DNA from: JBKDZR01 sp047971485 | Lineage (GTDB): Bacteria; Pseudomonadota; Alphaproteobacteria; Rhodobacterales; Rhodobacteraceae | Reading direction: 5' to 3' | Length of the DNA stretch: 31,633 nucleotides | Assembly: GCA_047971485.1 (NCBI GenBank) | Contig: JBKDZR010000009.1 | Span: forward strand, 1 to 31,633 | The notes under the pieces: model-generated | The model's database searches: none | Told to the model about the DNA's origin: nothing | Seen by the model: the letters and a program-made list of their open reading frames with translations, nothing else | Part shown: in pieces, positions 8,205-15,923 of the stretch | Layout: each line of letters starts with the position of its first letter | Position numbering within the stretch: the first letter of the stretch is position 1 | Made by a program: the position numbers and the translations under genes

Positions 8205-8228
8205 GGGCCCTTCCCCGTGGTGGGCCGG

Positions 8229-10055
8229 TCAGGCGGCGATGATCGTCAAGGTCAGCGGCATGCCCGACAGGGCCCCCTTGACCGCATCGAGATGTGCCGA
8301 CGGCACTGTCAGGCGGGTGGCCAGGGTCTCGTCGATCTCCAGCCCGATTTCGGCCGCTGTCAGGCCCAGTTTTTCGGTTACCGCATCAATGGCCCAACCG
8401 ATCGCCTGACGCCGCAGCGTCGGCTTGAAGATCTTGCCCACCGGGGTCAGCGGCATGTCCACGACAATGCCGATCCGCTTGGGCAGGGCGACCGGATCCT
8501 CGATCCGGGTTTTCAGAAAGGCGATCAGATCCTCAGGGCCGGTCGTGGCGCCGTCGCGCAGGCTGACAAAGGCCACGGGCAATTCCCCGGCATAGGCATC
8601 GGGCATGCCCACGGCGGCAGCGGTTTCCACGTCGTCATGGGCGAGAAGGGCATCCTCGATCATTTGCGGATCAATGTTATGGGCGCCGCGAATGATCACG
8701 TCCTTCTTGCGCCCGGTGACAAACAGACGGCCCTGGGCATCCTTCATTCCCAGATCGCCGCTAACCAGCCAACCGCCGGGCAGAAAAGTGCCGGCATTGC
8801 GGGCCGGATCGGAATACCCGGCCGAGACATTGGGCCCGCGCAGAGCGATGATTCCCGTTTCCCCCGGGGGCAAGGGCTTGGCCGGATCCGCATCGCCCTC
8901 GGTTTCGCCGAAGATGGCGACCTCGGAAAAGGGCATCGGCAGACCGCAGGACAAAGGTGTGCGTGGCGCATGGACCGGTTCGACCGCGATGGCACCGGCA
9001 CATTCGGTCATGCCCAGGATGTTGCGTACCCCCTTGCCGGTCAGCCGCTCCGTGGCCTCGGCCAATTCCGTAGGCAAGGGCGAGCCACCGGTCAGGAACC
9101 ATTTCAACGTGCTGATATCGGCATTGACCGGCTGCCCATTCAGTCCGGCCAACACCGTGGGCACCGCCCCGATCGCCGTGATGCCGAGGCGTTCCACCTG
9201 GCGCCAGATATCGCCGACAAAGGCCCGGTTGCGCATGCCCAGCCGCCCCGGGATGACCAGCGTGCCCCCGGCCGAGAGGGTGGACAGCCCATAGACGAAG
9301 GCCCCGGCGACATGAAACAGGGGAAAGCCGTTGACCACCACATCCCCGGGACCCAGATCATGAAGCAGCGCGCAAGAGCGGCCGACATGGGCCTCGTTCA
9401 GGCGCGAATGGCGGACCAGCTTGGGCGTGCCGGTGGTGCCGCCGGTGTGGTAATAGGCGGCCAAGGCGTGCTCATCGCCCTCGGGCAGGATGGGGGCGCC
9501 GGTCTCGTGCTCGGTGATCATCTGCTCAAGAACACCATCAGCGCCGGGGCAGGGCGCATCGGCATCGCAGGCCAGGATCGGCAAGGTCACCCCCTCGGCG
9601 CGCAGGGCCGGAACCAGCGTCGACCAATAGTCGATCTCGGCATTCGCCCCGGTGATCACCACGGCCGCCGCACCCGCCGCAGCCAGCAGTGAGGCCACAT
9701 GGGGCGCCTTCAGCATCGGGTTGATCGGGCAGGCATGTCCGGCAATCTGGGCGCCCCACAGCGCGATCTGCGCTGACGGTGTGTGCTGGGTCAGGAGTGC
9801 CACGGATTTGCCCGGCACGACCCCCAGCTGGCGAAACAGCCGTGCGGCGGCCATGGTGCGGCTGGCCAGATCGGCATAGCTGGTCCGTTGGTCGCTGGCC
9901 GGATCGGTGGCATCAGTCAGATAGTGAAAGGCCGTCTTGTCGCCATGACGGGCAGCGCCGTCCTGGATAATCGCCCAGGGGCTGCGTAATGGATAGACCG
10001 TTTCGAAACCTTTGGTTTCCAGGGCGGCGACATCTTGGGCGGTGCGGATGATCAT
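8229..10055 (-). CDS. Acyl-CoA synthetase (AMP-forming, ANL superfamily)
   Basis: This 608-residue ligase activates a carboxylic acid as acyl-AMP and transfers it to CoA. The ATP-binding motif YHTGGTTGTPKL lies at 202-213, GMTECAG at 348-354, VSGDLG at 431-436, the hinge GRKKDVIIRG at 448-457, and the catalytic lysine in TPVGKIFKP at K541. About 60 residues follow the usual C-terminal domain, longer than most medium-chain ligases. I recall this extended layout from uncharacterised proteobacterial AMP-binding proteins. The ATG is preceded by AGGAGA at good spacing and overlaps the marR stop by 4 bases. Its position after a TRAP importer suggests it activates the imported acid or a product of the two dehydrogenases. 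Substrate class is not deducible. Confidence 0.92.
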   Translation of the reverse strand: MIIRTAQDVAALETKGFETVYPLRSPWAIIQDGAARHGDKTAFHYLTDATDPASDQRTSYADLASRTMAAARLFRQLGVVPGKSVALLTQHTPSAQIALWGAQIAGHACPINPMLKAPHVASLLAAAGAAAVVITGANAEIDYWSTLVPALRAEGVTLPILACDADAPCPGADGVLEQMITEHETGAPILPEGDEHALAAYYHTGGTTGTPKLVRHSRLNEAHVGRSCALLHDLGPGDVVVNGFPLFHVAGAFVYGLSTLSAGGTLVIPGRLGMRNRAFVGDIWRQVERLGITAIGAVPTVLAGLNGQPVNADISTLKWFLTGGSPLPTELAEATERLTGKGVRNILGMTECAGAIAVEPVHAPRTPLSCGLPMPFSEVAIFGETEGDADPAKPLPPGETGIIALRGPNVSAGYSDPARNAGTFLPGGWLVSGDLGMKDAQGRLFVTGRKKDVIIRGAHNIDPQMIEDALLAHDDVETAAAVGMPDAYAGELPVAFVSLRDGATTGPEDLIAFLKTRIEDPVALPKRIGIVVDMPLTPVGKIFKPTLRRQAIGWAIDAVTEKLGLTAAEIGLEIDETLATRLTVPSAHLDAVKGALSGMPLTLTIIAA

Positions 10056-10561
10056 GACGGGTCTCCTGTCTCGGCCAGGGTGGGAGAGGGGGCTAGGGCG
10101 CTGCGCAGATTTCGGTCGATCCGGGCCAGCAAATCGAGAAGGGTGGCGATCTCATCGGGGGTCAGACCGGCGGTCACCGTGGCCTCATGGGCCAGCACCT
10201 GGCGTTCGAGACTGTCCAGTTTTCGCGCGCCCTCATCGGTCAGAAAGATCCGGCGCAGACGGCGGTCATTGGGGGCAGGCCTGCGTTCGATCCAGCCCTC
10301 CTTTTTCAGGGTGTCGATGATCGGCACCAGGCTGGAACGGTCCAAAAACACGGCCTCGGCCAGTTGGGTCTGGTGACTGCCGGGGTTGGCCTGGATGATC
10401 TTGAGCAGGCCGAAATAGCGCGGTGCGGTGCCATAGCCGGTGATCACCTTTTCGAAGCTCTTGTAAAAGGCGATCTCCAACAGGCGGATCCGGTAGGAGG
10501 CCAGTTTGACCAGGCTTTCGGGCTCGGTCACGCTGGCGGCTTTATGGCCCGGCTCGGGCAA
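10052..10561 (-). CDS. MarR-family transcriptional regulator, minus operon
   Basis: This 169-residue winged-helix protein has a dimerisation N-helix and the DNA-binding core QTQLAEAVFLDRSSLVPIID. The wing is NDRRLRRIFLTDEGARKLD, the characteristic DRR/LT.EG signature of MarR proteins. The only start that keeps the full open frame is TTG 10561, 1 base after the dctM stop; GTG 10531 is an alternative that loses ten residues. It is embedded inside the operon it probably controls, between the TRAP genes and the acyl-CoA synthetase. MarR proteins in such catabolic operons commonly repress and are released by the aromatic acid or its CoA ester. The operator would be expected in the divergent region 13477-13697. 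Compare with the second MarR gene at 13698: the helices LDRSSLVPI and MERSNLVPI are alike. Confidence 0.9.
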   Translation of the reverse strand: MPEPGHKAASVTEPESLVKLASYRIRLLEIAFYKSFEKVITGYGTAPRYFGLLKIIQANPGSHQTQLAEAVFLDRSSLVPIIDTLKKEGWIERRPAPNDRRLRRIFLTDEGARKLDSLERQVLAHEATVTAGLTPDEIATLLDLLARIDRNLRSALAPSPTLAETGDPS

Positions 10562-10562
10562 A

Positions 10563-11855
10563 TCACTGCATCCCCGCCGGCAGCGCCAGCACGATGATCG
10601 GAAAGGCGATCAGCAAAAGCAGGCGCAGCACATCGACCATCACGAAGGGCAATACCCCCTTGAAGATCCGGGGCAGCGACACGTCACTGGCAACCGAGTT
10701 GATGACGAAGACATTCATCCCCACCGGCGGCGTGATCAGCCCCAGCTCCACGGTCATGACGATGATCACGCCGAACCAGATGGGATCAAAGCCCAACTCG
10801 ATGATCACCGGAAAGACGATGGGCACCATCAGGATGATCATCGCCATGGCATCCAGGAAACAGCCCATGATGAAGAACATCAGCAGGATCAGCAGCAAGG
10901 TGCCATAGCGCCCGGCCCCCAGATCCAGCAGGAACTGGGTCAGATCCTGGGGCACCTGGGTGATGGCCAGGAAATAGCCGAACAGTGTTGCGCCGATCAG
11001 CACGATATAGATAGCCACCGAGGTGCGCAGCGCCTCAACCAGACTGTCAAGCAGGGTGGTGGTGTTCAGCCGGCCCCGGACGATCCCGATCACGGCGGTC
11101 AGAAAGGCGCCGGCGGCGGCGGCCTCGGTCGCGGTGACAACGCCGAAATAGATCGACAGGATCACCGCGATGAACAGCAACCCCACGGCCCAGACCCCGC
11201 GCAGGGATCCGAAGGCCTCGGCCAGGGAAAAGGGCTCACCCGCAGGCAGCTTGCGGCCATACCAAACCCGTACGGTCAGCATGTACATCAACACGGCCAG
11301 AATGCCGGGCACGATGCCGGCGATGAACAGGATGCCGATATCCTGCTCGGTGATGAAACCATAGATGGCCAGCACTACGGAAGGCGGGATCAGGATGCCC
11401 AGGGTGCCCCCGGCTGCGATGATCCCGGTCGAGGCATCGGATGGATAGCCGGCCTTGATCATCTCGGGATGGGCGATCTTGGTCATCGTTGCCGCCGTGG
11501 CCACCGAGGATCCGCAGATCGCGGCAAAGCCCGCGCAGGCCCCGACCGAGGCCAACCCCAGCCCACCGCGCAAGCCGCCCAGCCAGGCCCGCCCGGCCCG
11601 GAACAGTTCCGAGGACATGCCCGAATTGGTCGCCAGCACCCCCATCAGCACAAAGAACGGGATCAGCGTCAGGTTGAAATCGGTGATCGTGCTGATCGGC
11701 GATTGGGCCAACAGGTTGATCGCCGGCCCCATGCCCACGACCATGCCGAACCCGCCGATTCCGACGATGCCCATGGCAATGCCGATCGGTACCCGCAACA
11801 GCATCAGCAACAGCAGGGCGACAAAGCCGCCGATGGCGATGGCGTCATTATTCAT
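10563..11855 (-). CDS. TRAP transporter large permease (DctM family), minus operon
   Basis: This 430-residue protein of about 12 transmembrane helices has the family pattern RVPIGIAMGIVGIGG near the N-terminus. It also has ACAGFAAICGSSVATAATMTK (first half), GGTLGILIPPSVVLAIYG, and LGLITPPVGMNVFVINSVA toward the end. It is the symporter subunit that moves solute released by the binding protein, driven by the sodium gradient. It starts 3 bases after the dctQ stop with AGGTGA as ribosome site. The length and start match the family exactly. The MarR gene follows after 1 base. Helices and signature motifs make the family call secure; the solute is unknown. Confidence 0.95.
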   Translation of the reverse strand: MNNDAIAIGGFVALLLLMLLRVPIGIAMGIVGIGGFGMVVGMGPAINLLAQSPISTITDFNLTLIPFFVLMGVLATNSGMSSELFRAGRAWLGGLRGGLGLASVGACAGFAAICGSSVATAATMTKIAHPEMIKAGYPSDASTGIIAAGGTLGILIPPSVVLAIYGFITEQDIGILFIAGIVPGILAVLMYMLTVRVWYGRKLPAGEPFSLAEAFGSLRGVWAVGLLFIAVILSIYFGVVTATEAAAAGAFLTAVIGIVRGRLNTTTLLDSLVEALRTSVAIYIVLIGATLFGYFLAITQVPQDLTQFLLDLGAGRYGTLLLILLMFFIMGCFLDAMAMIILMVPIVFPVIIELGFDPIWFGVIIVMTVELGLITPPVGMNVFVINSVASDVSLPRIFKGVLPFVMVDVLRLLLLIAFPIIVLALPAGMQ

Positions 11856-11858
11856 GGA

Positions 11859-12398
11859 TCACCTGTCCCGGTTCAGTTGTTCTTCGATGCTGTCGAATTC
11901 GCCAAGTTCCGCATTGCGCGCGGAAATCAGCCACAGCCGCACGGCGGTGGTGAACAGCGCCGCCACCAGCCCCAGCCAGATGGCCAGGAAGAACGGCCAA
12001 TGCGGCAGGCGGGTTTCCATGGTTGCCTCGCCCGAGGCCATCGCGCCGAGCACCCGTTCCCAGATCTTCCAGGTCAGGAGCGCGGTAAAGCCCAACAACA
12101 CCAGCCAGGCGAAGGCGTTGACGATGCGCCGCAGCGCCGGCGTCAGGCCATGGGCCAGAAGGTCAACCTTGATGTGGTTGCCGTGAAAGCCCAGGCTGGC
12201 GATCCCCCAGGCGATGGCCACCCCCAGCACCAGCCGGGACAGGTCGAAGGCATCCGGCACGGGTTTGGCAAAGCCATAGCGCCCGACGGCAGAGACAACC
12301 ACCAGGACGGTCACAAGCCCGAGCAGGATCCCCGCGATCCGTTCAATGTAATGGATGATCCGCGCCACCGCGGAACTGTCCTGTTTGTTGTCCGGCAT
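11859..12398 (-). CDS. TRAP transporter small permease (DctQ family), minus operon
   Basis: This 179-residue protein has four predicted membrane helices. The first two surround the segment SAVGRYGFAKPVPDAFDLSR, whose R-Y-x-F-x-x-P-x-x-x-x-E/D-like pattern is typical of DctQ. It is followed by SLGFHGNHIKVDLLAHGLTP, the conserved G-x-H-x-x-x-D loop. It stabilises the large permease and helps dock the binding protein. A 61-base gap separates it from dctP and contains a perfect GC hairpin. The gap to dctM is 3 bases. The start context has only a weak ribosome site, consistent with lower production of the permease than of the binding protein. Confidence 0.93.
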   Translation of the reverse strand: MPDNKQDSSAVARIIHYIERIAGILLGLVTVLVVVSAVGRYGFAKPVPDAFDLSRLVLGVAIAWGIASLGFHGNHIKVDLLAHGLTPALRRIVNAFAWLVLLGFTALLTWKIWERVLGAMASGEATMETRLPHWPFFLAIWLGLVAALFTTAVRLWLISARNAELGEFDSIEEQLNRDR

Positions 12399-12425
12399 GG
12401 GTTACACTCTCGCGAAGCGGATGGG

Positions 12426-12446
12426 GCCGCGCCGCATCGGCGCGGC
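12426..12446 (-). other. Intercistronic GC hairpin between dctP and dctQ
   Basis: Perfect 9-base arms GCCGCGCCG (12426-12434) and CGGCGCGGC (12438-12446) enclose a 3-base loop. No T-tract follows on the minus strand, so it is not a standard intrinsic terminator. A 3'-end stabilising or processing element that raises dctP over dctQM is the likely role, by analogy with other binding-protein operons. Confidence 0.7.
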
Positions 12447-12459
12447 GCGGTGACAGGCA

Positions 12460-13476
12460 TCAGTAGCGTGAATCGTTGGCTTCCAGCGCCGCGATGAAGC
12501 CATTGAAAATCGCCTCGGCATCGCCGCCCTTGGCCTCAACGCTGGCCCGCCATTCGTCGATCAGCGGTTCGGCTGCCGCGCGCCAGGCGGCGACCTCTTC
12601 CTCGCTTGGCACGTTGAGGACCTGCTCGGGATCAGCGATCAGCCGGTCCCGGGCCGCCATGTCATCCTCGTACCAGCCCTCGGCCACGGTCCGCGACCAG
12701 TCCGGCGTGCAATGGGCGTCGATCACGGCCTTGTTTTCATCCGACAGCCGGTCATAGCTGCCCTGGTTCATCACCATCACCTGCGAGGACAGGTAGAAGG
12801 GCATGTCCAGGTGATGCTTGACCTCATCGGTCAGGTTGAAGTCGTACATCGAGCCCCAGGGAAAGGTCACCGCCTCGGCTGTGCCACGGGCCAGGGCCTC
12901 ACGCGCCTCGGGGGCGGGAACCTGTACCGGCGCGCCGCCCAGCAGGCTGACGAACCGCGACATGGTGGCATGGGCGGGACGGATGCTCTTGCCGCGGATT
13001 TCCTCGGGCTTGGTGATCTTCACCTTGGAGTGCAGGGCACCGGGGCCATGGGGATGGAAGAAACAGACCTTCACATCCGGCATCTCGGCCGGGACACCGT
13101 ATTCCATGTACCATTCATGAATGGCCTTGGCCCCCCCACGGGAATCATCGGCCAGAAAGGGCACCTCGGTCAGGGCATAGATCGGAAAGCGGCCGGCGGT
13201 ATAGCCCGGGTTCACCCAGGCCAGATCGACGATCCCCTGCTTGGCCATGTCATAGTGATCGGGGGCCTTGCCGATCTGTTGGGCCGGGAAGACCTGGATG
13301 GCGATGCGCCCGTCCGAGGCGGCCTCGACATCGCGGGCCCAGGGTTCAATCCCTTTTGACGCCGGCGCGATCCCGGCGGGTACCCAATGCGACAGACGAA
13401 GTGTCACCTCCTGGGCATGCAGGGCAGCGGGCGCAACGGCGGCTATCGCGCAAAGCGCGAGGTGAAGTCTGGTCAT
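12460..13476 (-). CDS. TRAP transporter substrate-binding protein (DctP family), minus operon
   Basis: This 338-residue periplasmic protein has a Sec signal peptide, MTRLHLALCAIAAVAPAALH, with probable cleavage after an A-H-A motif near residue 22. The mature chain begins with a beta strand, VTLRLSHWVPAG, as in DctP proteins. The central segments EIRGKSIRPAHATMSRFVSLLG and GTAEAVTFPWGSMYDFNLTDEVKHH contain the conserved Arg and the helix elements that bind the solute carboxylate. ATG 13476 is chosen over an in-frame extension to 13518 because GGGAGGA lies 5 bases upstream and the signal peptide starts there. It is the first gene of the eight-cistron minus operon and is transcribed from the divergent control region. 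Ligand unknown, probably an organic acid with a carboxylate. Confidence 0.94.
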   Translation of the reverse strand: MTRLHLALCAIAAVAPAALHAQEVTLRLSHWVPAGIAPASKGIEPWARDVEAASDGRIAIQVFPAQQIGKAPDHYDMAKQGIVDLAWVNPGYTAGRFPIYALTEVPFLADDSRGGAKAIHEWYMEYGVPAEMPDVKVCFFHPHGPGALHSKVKITKPEEIRGKSIRPAHATMSRFVSLLGGAPVQVPAPEAREALARGTAEAVTFPWGSMYDFNLTDEVKHHLDMPFYLSSQVMVMNQGSYDRLSDENKAVIDAHCTPDWSRTVAEGWYEDDMAARDRLIADPEQVLNVPSEEEVAAWRAAAEPLIDEWRASVEAKGGDAEAIFNGFIAALEANDSRY

Positions 13477-13697
13477 AGTGTCCTCCCTGGCGGATCCGGA
13501 TATTTTCCCGACCCTCATGATTGCTGGATATCAAGCATTATTCGAAAGTAAAGGATTTTCTGGGGCGCGATCGGGCGCGATCCCCCGGGGACGCGTAAGG
13601 GGGGCAAAGGGGTACGCCAGCATATAAGGGCATATATTATAATAATTATTGATTATACGCATTTCCTGTGCATCCTCGGATCAGGGAGGAATCGAGG
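13477..13697. promoter_or_regulatory. Divergent control region of the two TRAP operons
   Basis: These 221 bases separate dctP (minus) from marR (plus). The half near marR is strikingly AT-rich for this genome. It holds the 10-base perfect palindrome AATAATTATT (13641-13650), the inverted pair TATAAT (13638-13643) and ATTATA (13652-13657), and direct GCATATA repeats at 13620 and 13630. A second direct repeat, GGGCGCGATC-like, lies around 13563-13582. Palindromes of this type fit MarR-dimer operators. Promoters for both operons must lie here; exact -35/-10 elements cannot be assigned. The plus-strand ribosome site GGGAGGA is at 13684-13690. Confidence 0.65.
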
Positions 13698-14165
13698 ATG
13701 ATGATGCACGCGGGGCATCCGATGCGCGGCGCGGGCCATGTGGCCGGCGATGCGATCATGTGCGAATTCATCGGGTACATGCTCAAACGCGCCTATCTGG
13801 GGCCGCATCAGGCGGCCAGCGCCCTGCTGCAGGACCATGGTTTGAAGGTCCGGTCGTTCAGTGTGCTGTCGGTGGTGTTCAGCAACCCGGGCATTTCCTC
13901 GTCGGAATTGGCCAAGGTGCTGCGGATGGAGCGTTCGAACCTGGTGCCGATCCTGGATCTTCTGGAAACCCGGGGCTTGATCGAGCGCACCCGCATGACC
14001 ACCGACCGGCGGCGCTATGCGATCACCACAACCGCGCGTGGACGACGGCTGCGTGACATCGCGGCCAGGGCCTTGCGCAAGCAGGACGACCACCTGCTTG
14101 TCCGGCTGAGCGCCGAAGAGCGGGCGCAATTGTTTTGCCTGCTGGCGAAAATCGTCCCGGGCTGA
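13698..14165 (+). CDS. MarR-family transcriptional regulator, plus operon
   Basis: This 155-residue winged-helix protein has the recognition helix SSELAKVLRMERSNLVPILD, then wing residues TDRRRYAITTTARGRRLRD that match the MarR DRR-x-x-x-x-T-x-x-G signature. The start ATG 13698 is preferred over ATG 13668 because GGGAGGA ends 7 bases before it; three consecutive ATG codons occur here. It is the first gene of the plus operon, next to the AT-rich palindromes that are its likely operator. It therefore probably autoregulates and may also control the divergent operon. Its closest visible relative in the window is the MarR protein of the minus operon, which suggests the two regulators are paralogues. 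Effector unknown. Confidence 0.9.
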   Translation: MMMHAGHPMRGAGHVAGDAIMCEFIGYMLKRAYLGPHQAASALLQDHGLKVRSFSVLSVVFSNPGISSSELAKVLRMERSNLVPILDLLETRGLIERTRMTTDRRRYAITTTARGRRLRDIAARALRKQDDHLLVRLSAEERAQLFCLLAKIVPG

Positions 14166-14179
14166 ACAGGATTTAACCG

Positions 14180-14202
14180 GGCCGCCGGGGATCCCTGCGG
14201 CC
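14180..14202 (+). other. Hairpin between marR and dctP (plus operon)
   Basis: Arms GGCCGC (14180-14185) and GCGGCC (14197-14202) flank an 11-base loop that can pair further internally. It lies in the 52-base gap before the dctP ribosome site GGGAGGA. It could mark a processing point that separates the regulator message from the abundant binding-protein message. No T-tract follows. Confidence 0.45.
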
Positions 14203-14217
14203 AGATGGGAGGAAGAC

Positions 14218-15321
14218 ATGGTGAAACGTTTTGCGATCATGGCCGCGGCGGCTGTTTCGGTGGGGGCTGCGGTTGGGGCAGGGGCCGATACAATCCGCGC
14301 CACCAGCGGGTTCGGCCCGGCCCATGTGGTGGCTACCGATATCTATCCCGAGATCGGCGCCCGGCTGGAGGAATTCACCGATGGCCGCTGGACCTTGCGC
14401 GACACGCCCTCGGGCCTGGTTGCCCCCAATGAAATGAGCGCGGCACTCCGCGATGGGGTGACCGAGATGGGCACCCTTTTGATGCCCTATTTCCCGGCCG
14501 AATTCCCTGAGGCTGCGCTGCCCTCGGAACTGTCGATCGTCGGCACGACCAATCTGGCCATATCCTCGGCGGTGACCGAATACATCGCGACCTGTGCCGA
14601 ATGCCAGGCCGAGTTCCTGCGCAACGGCCAGGTCTATCTGGGCACCGATGCCACGCCCCCCTATGATCTGCTGACGATGAAACCGGTGCGCAGCCTGGCC
14701 GACATGAAGGGCCTGCGGATCCGCACCGGATCGCCGCTTTATGCCAGTTTCGTCGAGGCGATGGGCGGCGTGGCGACACAGATTTCTTCCTCGGAACTGT
14801 TCGAATCCCTCAGCCAGGGGGTGATCGACGGCACGTTCAGTGGCGATCACGAAATCATCGCCAACCGGTTGGGCGACACGATCCGCTATGTGACCGAGAC
14901 CCATGAGGGCGTGTTCAACGGTGCGGCCGATTCCACCTACAGCAAGATGCTGTGGGACCGGATGTCACCCGAGGATCGCGCGGCGCTGGCCCGGGCCTCG
15001 CAATACGGCACCTCGAAGGGGTTGTTCGCCTTCCTGCGCGATGCCGAGGCCGCGCGCGAGATCCCGGGGATCGAGTTCATTCCCATGGATGACACGCTGC
15101 GCGCTGCGAAAGAGGCCTTTAACGCCGATCACCTGGCCAAGGCCGCCGACATCCTGACCGCCCGCGGCGTGACCGATGCCCAAACCAAGGTCGACCGCTA
15201 CATTGCCCTGGTCGAGAAATGGGAAGGGCTGATCACCGAGGACATGACCTATGAGGAACTGGGCGAACTGCGCTACCAGGAAATCTTCGCCGATATGGAC
15301 ATGACCCGCTACGGCCAGTGA
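14218..15321 (+). CDS. TRAP transporter substrate-binding protein (DctP family), plus operon
   Basis: This 367-residue exported protein has a signal peptide, MVKRFAIMAAAAVSVGAAVG, with cleavage expected before ADTIRATSGFGPAH. The mature chain shows DctP features: a helix-strand series, the ligand-Arg region RSLADMKGLRIRTGSPLYA, and the segment SELFESLSQGVIDGTFSGDH. It has an unusual pair of cysteines, CAEC, near residue 123, which could form a vicinal-type disulfide in the periplasm. It is longer than the minus-operon DctP (338 aa), and the two are only distantly alike, so they likely bind different solutes. The ribosome site GGGAGGA is well placed. It is followed by dctQ and dctM and is separated from dctQ by a very stable hairpin. 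Confidence 0.93.
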   Translation: MVKRFAIMAAAAVSVGAAVGAGADTIRATSGFGPAHVVATDIYPEIGARLEEFTDGRWTLRDTPSGLVAPNEMSAALRDGVTEMGTLLMPYFPAEFPEAALPSELSIVGTTNLAISSAVTEYIATCAECQAEFLRNGQVYLGTDATPPYDLLTMKPVRSLADMKGLRIRTGSPLYASFVEAMGGVATQISSSELFESLSQGVIDGTFSGDHEIIANRLGDTIRYVTETHEGVFNGAADSTYSKMLWDRMSPEDRAALARASQYGTSKGLFAFLRDAEAAREIPGIEFIPMDDTLRAAKEAFNADHLAKAADILTARGVTDAQTKVDRYIALVEKWEGLITEDMTYEELGELRYQEIFADMDMTRYGQ

Positions 15322-15327
15322 CGCCGG

Positions 15328-15358
15328 CCCTGTCCCGCCGCATCCCGGCGGGGCAGGG
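15328..15358 (+). other. Strong intercistronic hairpin between dctP and dctQ
   Basis: Thirteen-base arms at 15328-15340 and 15346-15358 pair with a single G-U wobble and a 5-base loop (CATCC). No T-tract follows, so it is unlikely to be a plain terminator. It lies at the same relative place as the hairpin between dctP and dctQ of the minus operon. Likely role: RNA processing or stability to favour binding-protein expression. Confidence 0.75.
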
Positions 15359-15384
15359 GCTGGGATCCGCAGGGAGGCGGCGAC

Positions 15385-15921
15385 ATGGAAAAGCTTGAAA
15401 CCTGGATCAGCCGGATCAGCATCCTCTTTGCCGGGCTGATTGTCCTGGCGATGATGCTGCAGGTGGTTGTCGATGTCTTCATGCGCAATTTCGTCGGTGC
15501 CGGATTGCCGGCCACGGCCGAACTGGTCAGCCGCTATTACATGGTCGCGGTCAGCTTTCTGCCCCTGGCGATGACGGAAACCGCGCGCCGGCATATCGAG
15601 GCCACGATCTTTACCGGCGGGCTGACGGGGATGGCACGGACCGCGATTTATTTGTTGGGGTGCGGGATGGGGTTGATCGTCTTTGGCCTGCTGGCCTATG
15701 GATCCCTGCGCGAGGCAATCGGCAAGACGGGACTGGGCGCTTATGTCGATGTCGGCACCCTGCGTTTTCCGACATGGCCCAGCTACTGGATCCTGCCGGT
15801 ATCCTTCGCGCTGATGGAGGTGGTCCTGATCCTCAAGCTGATCCAGATCGTGACCGGCCGCTTTGTCGACAGCCCCGATGATCCGGCCGGACAGGCCGCG
15901 GCCCAGATCGAAAAGGTGTGA
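15385..15921 (+). CDS. TRAP transporter small permease (DctQ family), plus operon
   Basis: This 178-residue protein has four membrane helices. It contains the family pattern VDVFMRNFVGAGLPATAELV in the first third and the loop TETARRHIEATIFTGGL, equivalent to the conserved G/T-x-H-I-x-V/A segment. A GGGAGG ribosome site lies about 9 bases before ATG 15385. The stop overlaps a possible GTG start of the large permease. Its role is that of the accessory membrane subunit in the DctPQM importer. Confidence 0.93.
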   Translation: MEKLETWISRISILFAGLIVLAMMLQVVVDVFMRNFVGAGLPATAELVSRYYMVAVSFLPLAMTETARRHIEATIFTGGLTGMARTAIYLLGCGMGLIVFGLLAYGSLREAIGKTGLGAYVDVGTLRFPTWPSYWILPVSFALMEVVLILKLIQIVTGRFVDSPDDPAGQAAAQIEKV

Positions 15922-15923
15922 CG

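Noticed and set aside
10506..12497. 663-codon plus-strand ORF opposite marR, dctM and dctQ
   Set aside because: Extreme Gln/His/Asp content, mirror of hydrophobic codons; spans several real genes.
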